From an uncultured Eubacterium sp. (GTDB taxonomy: Bacteria > Bacillota_A > Clostridia > Lachnospirales > Lachnospiraceae), in contig CAQBGY010000140.1 in NCBI GenBank assembly GCA_948759685.1, positions 1 to 7,909 on the forward strand: 7,909 nt of DNA, in the 5' to 3' direction. Shown here in pieces: positions 1 to 5,091 of the stretch. The position numbers were made by a program, and so were the translations under genes. The notes under the pieces were generated by a model. The model was given only the letters and a program-made list of their open reading frames with translations. It did no database searches and was not told the DNA's origin. Within the stretch, counting starts at the first letter, position 1. Every line of letters begins with the position of its first letter.

Positions 1-66
1 ATATTCAAAAACTTATTTTCTCTTACCTATTGACTTTTGATAGTTGGTCTTTCTTGCACCCTGCAC

Positions 67-166
67 CTCGATTTCGCTTCGCTCCATCTCGGTCGCGCCA
101 TGCGCTCTATGCTTTCGCAACGCCAACTTCGATTCCGCTCCGCTCTATCTCAGTCGCGCTATGCGC
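67..166. repeat. GC-rich two-copy intergenic repeat
   Basis: Two copies of a 39-bp unit lie at 67-105 and 128-166, offset by 61 bp. They match at 33 of 39 positions, and all six differences are transitions. Copy 2 extends into a 7-bp hairpin at 153-169 (GTCGCGC, loop TAT, GCGCGAC); copy 1 keeps only a 4-bp version (GCGC CAT GCGC). The block is much richer in G+C than the surrounding AT-rich DNA. It lies just beyond the upp terminator, in a 242-bp stretch at the window edge where I see no gene. Just before copy 1, TGCACC occurs twice 7 bp apart. Positions 1-66 are AT-rich at first and hold nothing I can name. Function is unknown; a dispersed intergenic element or a degraded palindromic element is possible. 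Confidence 0.6.
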
Positions 167-171
167 GACAT

Positions 172-235
172 ATAAAAATACAAAAACTCATAGAACTTTG
201 TGCGAGCACAAGTTCTTGAGTTTTTGTATTTTTAT
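172..235 (-). terminator. Long inverted-repeat terminator downstream of upp
   Basis: A 32-nt arm (172-203) pairs with a 30-nt arm (206-235) across a 2-nt spacer (GA); one extra T in each of two places in the left arm is the only interruption. Pairing runs from a GC-containing top (GTGC/GCAC) down to an A-rich left base and T-rich right base. Either strand would therefore make a hairpin ending in a U-rich tract, so it could act on both strands. It begins 7 nt after the upp stop codon, as expected for the end of the sua5-phosphatase-upp unit. The stem is unusually long for an intrinsic terminator. Confidence 0.8.
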
Positions 236-242
236 GCGTTGC

Positions 243-872
243 TTATTTGGTTCCGAATATCCGGTCTCCGGCATCTCCTAAGCCCGGAACTATATATTTA
301 TGATCATTTAACTTTTCATCTAACGCACCAATATAAATGTCTACATCCGGATGAGCTTCCTGCATTGCCTTTAATCCTTCAGGTGCTCCAATAATACACA
401 TAAGTGTAATATTCTTTACACCTTTATCCTTAAGCATCTGTATTGCTGCTGCAGCCGAACCTCCTGTAGCGAGCATAGGGTCTACTACAAAAACAGCTCT
501 CTTATCACAATCCTCTGGAAGTTTACAATAATACTCGTGAGGTAATGCTGTTACAGGATCTCTATACAATCCAATATGACCTACTTTGGCTGAAGGAATC
601 ATTGCCAGCATTCCCTCTACCATTCCAAGCCCTGCCCTAAGTATCGGGATAATTGCTAATTTCTTTCCTCCCAATTCTTTTACAGTAGTCTTGCAAATAG
701 GTGTCTCAATCTCTCTATCCTTTAATTCAAGGTTTCTTGTTGCCTCATAAGTCATCAACATTGCAATCTCACTGATTAACTGTCTGAAATCCTTTGTTCC
801 TGTTTCTGTTCTTCTAATAATTCCAATTTTGTGCTGGATCAGCGGATGATCCATAACAACTGTCTTTGCCAT
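243..872 (-). CDS. upp: Uracil phosphoribosyltransferase
   Basis: UPRTase makes UMP and pyrophosphate from uracil and PRPP in the cytoplasm, the main uracil-salvage step. The 209-residue protein has the usual bacterial Upp length. The PRPP-binding loop is at residues 129-141 ([12 protein letters not shown]), with the expected basic residues in the PILRAGLGM segment (R79) and GLYRD (R104). The uracil-binding C-terminal segment [15 protein letters not shown] is at residues 194-208. The ATG is supported by GGAGG at 881-885, 8 nt upstream. Only 36 nt separate it from the phosphatase-like gene, with no promoter or attenuator visible there, so it is probably the last gene of the sua5 operon. It is followed at once by the terminator hairpin. 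Identification is secure. Confidence 0.97.
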   Translation of the reverse strand: MAKTVVMDHPLIQHKIGIIRRTETGTKDFRQLISEIAMLMTYEATRNLELKDREIETPICKTTVKELGGKKLAIIPILRAGLGMVEGMLAMIPSAKVGHIGLYRDPVTALPHEYYCKLPEDCDKRAVFVVDPMLATGGSAAAAIQMLKDKGVKNITLMCIIGAPEGLKAMQEAHPDVDIYIGALDEKLNDHKYIVPGLGDAGDRIFGTK

Positions 873-908
873 AACCTCTTCCTCCGTGCATTTTTTATTA
901 TATCGTTT

Positions 909-1349
909 CTACTTAAGCTTATTCGCCAGCTTAATAATAACTTCATCCAATGTTTCATACAACTTTGCGTAATCAGCCAGTTCTCCTCCATCCGGATTTG
1001 TAATACTTCCCTGTTCATTAATGTATTCTTTTAAAGTGTAAACATTTACTGCCTCTACAAAATCATCATATATTCCCTGCTTCTTTGTTTCATCTAACAC
1101 AAGAACTAACACATCCTGTCCAAAATCACTCCCCTCTAACTGCACTGAAGTACGATTAATTTCGATTCCTTTTGATGCTGCTATGGCAACAATTTTTGGA
1201 TTCATTGGTTCCGGAAAAAGAACTACCAGTCCCTTTGAACTGATTTCAGCCCTCTCTGTCGGCAGATAGTGCTTTAACAAAGCGGCTGCCAGCGGTCCCA
1301 GCGATGTGTCCGCATCTGTAATAAATAATATTTTTGAATATTCTAACAT
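909..1349 (-). CDS. Degenerate low-molecular-weight protein tyrosine phosphatase-like protein (probable pseudoenzyme)
   Basis: This 146-residue protein has the length and layout of the LMW-PTP/YwlE arginine phosphatase family. Residues 7-29 match the first strand, P-loop and helix (KILFI then GPLAAALLKHYL). A middle segment resembles the GL...P.NP..V...KGI...R..QL pattern (residues 40-71). The end (NPDGGELADYAKLYETLDEVI) matches the family DPxGGs..eY..vy..i tail. The catalytic residues are missing: in the CX5R loop (residues 11-17, TDADTSL) the nucleophile Cys is Thr11 and the Arg is Leu17, and the general-acid Asp of the DP motif is Asn118. Family phosphatase chemistry should be impossible, so a binding or regulatory role is likely. 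The frame is intact, with GGAGG at 1354-1358. The gene lies 15 nt downstream of sua5 and 36 nt upstream of upp. In Bacillus subtilis an active family member, ywlE, sits between sua5 (ywlC) and upp. Confidence 0.85.
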   Translation of the reverse strand: MLEYSKILFITDADTSLGPLAAALLKHYLPTERAEISSKGLVVLFPEPMNPKIVAIAASKGIEINRTSVQLEGSDFGQDVLVLVLDETKKQGIYDDFVEAVNVYTLKEYINEQGSITNPDGGELADYAKLYETLDEVIIKLANKLK

Positions 1350-1364
1350 TTTTCCTCCGAACTG

Positions 1365-2432
1365 TTATACATCCATAATGTTATAACCTGCTGCTTTTGT
1401 AAGCCTGTTCATAATCGCCCACCCTACATTATCTTCAGAGAATGCCTCCCCAAAGATAAATTGTGTATTGCTTTTATCAAAGTCTCTTAAAGCTTTAAAC
1501 AATTTACCTGCAATAGTCTCAGGCTTGTCCAAATCACCCAACGATACTACCTCAATGTTCTCATTCAGTCTTCCTTCGTACAGTTTCAAATGCTGGTCTG
1601 CGGTAATAATACCAACTTTCATCCCTGCATCTGCTTTTTCATTTGCTAAAGAAGCAATATGCTCTGCCACATTTACTGCTTCTCCTTTATAAATACTGTA
1701 ATCAGCCGTTGGTGCATAATGTCTGTATTTCATACCCGGAGCTTTTGGTTTTAAACCCTCCTCAGGTTTTTTCAAGATGGCCTGGTCAATTTCCAACTGA
1801 CCAACTACACCTTTCGCCATCTCATATGTAATAAATCCTGGCCGAAGAACTATTGGCGGATCTGCTGTAACATCAATAATTGTGGATTCTAATCCCATTC
1901 CAACCATTCCACCATCAATAATCATATCAATACGACCATTCATATCATCAACAACGTGTTCACCAAGTGTCGGACTTGGCTTTCCTGATAAATTTGCACT
2001 TGGTGCCGCAATGCTTACACCTGCTGCCTGAATCAGCCTTGCTGCAATAGGATGATTTGGATATCTGACTGCCACAGTATCTAATCCTCCCGTTGTTCCC
2101 TTTGGTACATTATCACTTTTTCTAAAAATCAAAGTCAAAGGTCCCGGCCAAAAAGCATCCATCAGTTTCTCTGCATTTTCCGGTATATCCTTTACCAAAG
2201 ACGTCAGCATCTTCCGGTCACAAATATGTGCAATTAACGGATTATCTGATGGGCGTCCTTTCGCTGCATAAACTTTCCCTGCAGCCTGTTCATCTAATGC
2301 ATTTGCTCCCAGTCCATAGACAGTTTCCGTAGGAAAGGCAACTAATCCTCCCTCTCTAATAATACTCCCTGCCTCATGAATAGCAGATTCATCTATATTC
2401 TTTACGTCTATCTTTACAATCTTTGTATTCAT
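1365..2432 (-). CDS. sua5: L-threonylcarbamoyladenylate synthase (Sua5/YwlC type)
   Basis: This enzyme makes threonylcarbamoyl-AMP from threonine, bicarbonate and ATP. The TsaB/TsaD system then uses it to form t6A37 in ANN-decoding tRNAs. The 355-residue protein is the long Sua5 form. An N-terminal YrdC domain spans about residues 12-205, with GGLVAFPTETVYGLGANA (28-45), the KGRPSDNPL loop (58-66), SAPSANLSGKPSPT about 142-155 and LESTIID (181-187). The linker PGMKYRHYAP (232-241) leads into the C-terminal Sua5 domain to residue 355. I chose the ATG at 2430-2432 because GAGG lies 6 nt upstream and the protein then aligns with Bacillus YwlC. An in-frame ATG (2442-2444) and TTG (2445-2447) upstream lack a Shine-Dalgarno sequence. 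It is first in the unit with the phosphatase-like gene and upp and has its own promoter. Confidence 0.94.
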   Translation of the reverse strand: MNTKIVKIDVKNIDESAIHEAGSIIREGGLVAFPTETVYGLGANALDEQAAGKVYAAKGRPSDNPLIAHICDRKMLTSLVKDIPENAEKLMDAFWPGPLTLIFRKSDNVPKGTTGGLDTVAVRYPNHPIAARLIQAAGVSIAAPSANLSGKPSPTLGEHVVDDMNGRIDMIIDGGMVGMGLESTIIDVTADPPIVLRPGFITYEMAKGVVGQLEIDQAILKKPEEGLKPKAPGMKYRHYAPTADYSIYKGEAVNVAEHIASLANEKADAGMKVGIITADQHLKLYEGRLNENIEVVSLGDLDKPETIAGKLFKALRDFDKSNTQFIFGEAFSEDNVGWAIMNRLTKAAGYNIMDV

Positions 2433-2435
2433 GTT

Positions 2436-2442
2436 CCGCCTC
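2436..2442 (-). promoter_or_regulatory. Ribosome binding site choosing the sua5 start
   Basis: The minus strand reads GAGGCGG here, with GAGG 6 nt from the ATG at 2430-2432. The site overlaps the upstream in-frame ATG at 2442-2444, so it favours the internal ATG as the true start. Confidence 0.6.
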
Positions 2443-2462
2443 ATCAAAATTGTATCTGTCTT

Positions 2463-2491
2463 ATTTTATCATATGTACTTTTAAAATACAA
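2463..2491 (-). promoter_or_regulatory. Probable sigma-A promoter of sua5 operon
   Basis: On the minus strand a -35 box TTGTAT (2486-2491) and a -10 box TAAAAT (2463-2468) are separated by exactly 17 bp. The -10 matches 5 of 6 consensus bases and the -35 matches 4 of 6. It lies in the 100-bp gap between the amidase gene and sua5 and would give a leader of roughly 25 nt. The gap holds no clear terminator for the amidase gene, so read-through is also possible. Confidence 0.6.
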
Positions 2492-2532
2492 CTTTCCACA
2501 CGACTAACTTTGTAGTCTTACAGCTGTTTTAC

Positions 2533-3276
2533 TTATTTTATGTCGAAATAATTCATAATTCCACTGCATAATATTTCGGCCAGCTGCATTTGATAACTTT
2601 CATCAACCAGTTTTCCGGCTTCGGTAAAATTACTTAAAAATCCACATTCCACAATGATTCCTGGACATTTTGAATTTATCAATATGTAATAACTATCGTT
2701 GGGTTTTGCCTTTTTTTCTTTTTCCTTGTTCACTTCTTTGTTTAATTCCTGTTGAACTGCTTCTCCTAAAGACTTACTTTTTTCCGACCGTTGATAATAA
2801 AAGGTTTGTGCGCCATGAACACTTTCCTGTGTAAAACTGTTTTGGTGTAAACTAATCATGATGCATTCATTATTCTTTGTATACATATTATTAATTATCT
2901 CACATCTTTCATTTAAATCTCCTATTTTTGAAAATTTACTGCTGTTACCCAACACTTTATCTTCTGTTCTGGTCATAGCTACTTCAAAACCTTTATCTTC
3001 CAGAACTGTCCGCAGTACCTTTGCAATTGCCAGATTTACATCTTTCTCTTTTGCTCCATTAATTCCTACCTTCCCAGGATCTGCGCCTCCATGCCCTGGA
3101 TCGATTACCACGACTTTTCCATTTGTTTTTTTTGCTTGTGCTGTTTTACTTTCATTTTCTGTCTCGATTACTTTATCCATATTGCAGGCAATTGAAGTAA
3201 CTGCTATTAAGAGTACAACCGACATAAATATTTCAAGTTTCTTTGCTTTTTTCAATGCGATTAATAAATTTTCCAA
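2533..3276 (-). CDS. cwlD: CwlD-like N-acetylmuramoyl-L-alanine amidase (Amidase_3)
   Basis: Zinc amidases of this family cleave the lactyl bond between MurNAc and L-Ala. CwlD itself prepares muramoyl-delta-lactam in the spore cortex of Bacillus and Clostridia. The Amidase_3 domain covers about residues 53-245. It shows VVVIDPGHGGADPG (55-68, ligand His62), Glu77 in the GAKEKDVNLAIA stretch, DLNER (120-124), ISLHQNSF (ligand His144) and IIVECGFLSN (catalytic Glu210). The lysine-rich stretch 180-191 followed by NDSYYIL resembles CwlD rather than longer autolysins. The N-terminus has a basic segment and one hydrophobic stretch (about 15-31), so it is a signal peptide or membrane anchor. SIAC at residues 28-31 is only a poor lipobox. 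The start shown is a TTG without an obvious Shine-Dalgarno sequence. An ATG at residue 18 (3223-3225) is the alternative but would remove the basic segment. It stands alone between the rsmA terminator and the sua5 promoter. Confidence 0.88.
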   Translation of the reverse strand: MENLLIALKKAKKLEIFMSVVLLIAVTSIACNMDKVIETENESKTAQAKKTNGKVVVIDPGHGGADPGKVGINGAKEKDVNLAIAKVLRTVLEDKGFEVAMTRTEDKVLGNSSKFSKIGDLNERCEIINNMYTKNNECIMISLHQNSFTQESVHGAQTFYYQRSEKSKSLGEAVQQELNKEVNKEKEKKAKPNDSYYILINSKCPGIIVECGFLSNFTEAGKLVDESYQMQLAEILCSGIMNYFDIK

Positions 3277-3301
3277 GATATAAACCCAGTATTTTTTCTA
3301 T

Positions 3302-3332
3302 ATTATATGCTCTAATTGAAAAAAAATGTAAT
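3302..3332 (-). promoter_or_regulatory. Promoter of the amidase gene, possibly sigma-E-like
   Basis: The minus strand carries a perfect TATAAT at 3302-3307. A housekeeping reading gives ATTACA (3327-3332) as a 4-of-6 -35 box at a wide 19-bp spacing. A second reading gives TTACATT (3325-3331), 15 bp, then CATATAAT (3302-3309), close to the Bacillus sigma-E consensus KMATATT-N14/15-CATACAMT (5 of 7 and 7 of 8). Transcription would begin about 18 nt before the TTG start codon. Confidence 0.55.
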
Positions 3333-3344
3333 CGTTCATTCATA

Positions 3345-3373
3345 GAAAAAGAAGCAGCCGTAACTGCTTCTTT
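3345..3373 (-). terminator. Intrinsic terminator of metG-tatD-rsmA operon
   Basis: On the minus strand a 10-bp stem, AAAGAAGCAG paired with CTGCTTCTTT (arms 3364-3373 and 3348-3357), closes a 6-nt loop and runs into a T-rich tract (TTTTTCT). The 5' arm overlaps the rsmA stop codon at 3372-3374. It separates the rsmA operon from the amidase gene. Confidence 0.92.
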
Positions 3374-4235
3374 AACCTCTATATAGATAATTACTAAGTT
3401 TAGCAAACTCCTCTAATGTAAGTTTCTCTCCCCGTATACTCTCTTCTTTTCCTATATGATGAATGGCAGAAACAATCTCTTCTTTCGAAAAGTCCAGTTC
3501 TGCAGAATTCTTCAAACCATTTACCAGCGTTTTTCTTCGTTGATTGAAACTTGCCCGAATGACCCGAAACATCAGCTTCTCATCTTTCACTTCTACCACA
3601 GGTTCTTTATGGCGCGTCAGCTTTATCACTGCTGAATCTACATTTGGCCTTGGCATAAAACACGATGCGGATACATTTAGCATTACCTTTGCATCTGCGT
3701 AATACTGTACTGCCAGTGATAATGCGCCATACTCCTTAGAGCCCGGCCCGGTCTGCATTCGTTCCGCCACTTCCTTCTGCACCATTATCGTAATGCTGTC
3801 AATTGGTACACCACTTTCAAATAATCCCATAATAATCGGTGTAGTTATATAATATGGAAGATTTGCAACCACCTTTATCGGTCTACCGTCATTTTTCTCA
3901 TTCGTCAAAGATTTTATGTCAACCTTCAACACATCCTGATTGATTACTTCCACATTATCATACTCTGACAGCGTATCCTCTAAAATCGGTATCAACATCT
4001 TGTCTATCTCCACAGCTGTTACCTGTCTTGCTGCTTCACACAGATACTGGGTCATCGTACCGATTCCCGGACCAATCTCAAGCACAAAGTCATCTTTTGT
4101 TATCTCGGCCGCCTCGACAATATTCTCAAGAATGTTGGAATCTATTAAAAAATTCTGTCCAAATTTCTTCTGAAATGCAAAACTATATTTATTTATTACT
4201 TCTTTCGTCGCACTGGGCGAACCTAAATATGCCAT
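3372..4235 (-). CDS. rsmA: 16S rRNA (adenine1518/1519-N6)-dimethyltransferase
   Basis: RsmA (KsgA) uses SAM to dimethylate two adjacent adenosines in helix 45 of 16S rRNA late in 30S assembly; its loss gives kasugamycin resistance. The 287 residues match the Firmicutes family length. Visible motifs are FGQNFLID (25-32), SAM-binding motif I EIGPGIGT (53-60), the acidic motif II AVEID (74-78), Asp101, and catalytic motif IV NLPYYITTP (125-133). Next come the FMPRPNVDSAVI block (193-204) and SFNQRRKTL (229-237), followed by the C-terminal helical domain. GAGG at 4243-4246 lies 7 nt before the ATG. Only 16 nt separate it from the tatD stop, so it is the last gene of the metG operon. In Bacillus the ribonuclease M5 gene rnmV stands between tatD and ksgA; it is absent here. 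Confidence 0.97.
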   Translation of the reverse strand: MAYLGSPSATKEVINKYSFAFQKKFGQNFLIDSNILENIVEAAEITKDDFVLEIGPGIGTMTQYLCEAARQVTAVEIDKMLIPILEDTLSEYDNVEVINQDVLKVDIKSLTNEKNDGRPIKVVANLPYYITTPIIMGLFESGVPIDSITIMVQKEVAERMQTGPGSKEYGALSLAVQYYADAKVMLNVSASCFMPRPNVDSAVIKLTRHKEPVVEVKDEKLMFRVIRASFNQRRKTLVNGLKNSAELDFSKEEIVSAIHHIGKEESIRGEKLTLEEFAKLSNYLYRG

Positions 4236-4251
4236 ATATTTACCTCATAAC

Positions 4252-5028
4252 TTATATCTGGTTTTGTCCAATGCCATACAGTTTCTTTGCATTTGCACTG
4301 GTAATGTCAATTACTTCATCCGGACGAATCCCCTTAATTTTCGCAATCTTATTTACCACATACGGAAGATTAAATGAATCATTTCTCTTCCCTCTATTTG
4401 GAACCGGAGCAAGATATGGGCAATCTGTCTCTATTACCATCTGTTCCATCGGCATATATTCCACAACCTCACGAAGTTTCTTCGCATTACTAAAGGTTAC
4501 CACTCCACCAATTCCCAGATAAAATCCCATATCCAGAAACTTTTCCGCCATCTCTTTTGCATAGGAAAAGCAATGAACCACACCGCCGATTTCATGGGCA
4601 TGATTTGATTTCATTACCTCGTATGTGTCCTGTGCCGCATCTCTGCTGTGAACAATTATCGGAAGTTCTGCCTCTCTGGCAATATCCATCTGTCTCTCAA
4701 ACGCTTTAATCTGCTGTTCCTTATTATCATTCCAATGATAATCCAGTCCGATTTCTCCGACAGCAACAATTTTAGGCTTGTAAATACTTTTTCCCAGCCA
4801 CTGATAATCTTCCTCTGTCAGCTCTGCAATCTCATCCGGATGTATTCCAAGCGCTCCATACACATACGGAAATCTGCGTATCAGACCTATTGTACTTTTA
4901 CAGGAAGCCATAGATGCGCCAACATTTACAATGTACTCGACGCCTCTGTTACGCATCCGCTCTAACAATTGTTCTCTATCTTCATCAAAAGCCTCATCAT
5001 CATAATGAGCATGTGTATCAAAAATCAT
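4252..5028 (-). CDS. tatD: TatD family metal-dependent deoxyribonuclease
   Basis: TatD proteins are cytosolic TIM-barrel amidohydrolase-fold nucleases with 3'-5' DNase activity, linked to DNA repair and quality control; the exact role of the Firmicutes paralogue (YabD) is less clear. The 258 residues are a full-length member. All metal-site motifs are present: DTHAHYD (His6, His8), GIHPDE (61-66), GEIGLDYHW (Glu92), VHSRDA (His127), VHCFSY (His152) and ETDCPYLAP (Asp202). The usual tail motif is present as SANAKKLYG (244-252). The HCFSG motif of many relatives is HCFSY here. An AAAGGA Shine-Dalgarno sequence precedes the ATG. It lies 63 nt after metG, with a weak AT-rich hairpin (5053-5068) in the gap but no promoter that I trust, so co-transcription with metG and rsmA is likely. 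Confidence 0.94.
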   Translation of the reverse strand: MIFDTHAHYDDEAFDEDREQLLERMRNRGVEYIVNVGASMASCKSTIGLIRRFPYVYGALGIHPDEIAELTEEDYQWLGKSIYKPKIVAVGEIGLDYHWNDNKEQQIKAFERQMDIAREAELPIIVHSRDAAQDTYEVMKSNHAHEIGGVVHCFSYAKEMAEKFLDMGFYLGIGGVVTFSNAKKLREVVEYMPMEQMVIETDCPYLAPVPNRGKRNDSFNLPYVVNKIAKIKGIRPDEVIDITSANAKKLYGIGQNQI

Positions 5029-5091
5029 TTTGCTTTTCCTTTCATTTATTCGTTCAAAAATGTTTGAAACCTTCCATCCGGCTCTGAAAAA

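Noticed and set aside
27..101. Possible 24-codon minus-strand ORF starting at the ATG at 99-101 within repeat copy 1
   Set aside because: No Shine-Dalgarno sequence precedes it, and in repeat copy 2 the equivalent codons become ATA and TAG, so coding is not conserved between the copies.
30..281. Plus-strand open frame at the left edge
   Set aside because: It runs through the repeat, the terminator hairpin and the 3' end of upp, has no ribosome binding site, and its product has no recognisable domain.
2504..2519. GACTA/TAGTC short inverted repeat after the amidase gene
   Set aside because: A 5-bp stem with no T run does not support a terminator.
2858..3283. Plus-strand open frame of 141 codons opposite the amidase gene
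   Set aside because: It is a shadow of the minus-strand amidase, whose metal ligands and domain are clear; the Phe/Ser-rich product resembles antisense translation.
4028..4522. Plus-strand open frame of 164 codons spanning rsmA and tatD
   Set aside because: It overlaps two well-supported genes on the other strand, has no ribosome binding site and no recognisable domain.
5053..5068. TTCAAA-AATG-TTTGAA inverted repeat between metG and tatD
   Set aside because: A 6-bp AT-rich stem without a following T tract is too weak to be a terminator, and nothing suggests a binding site.
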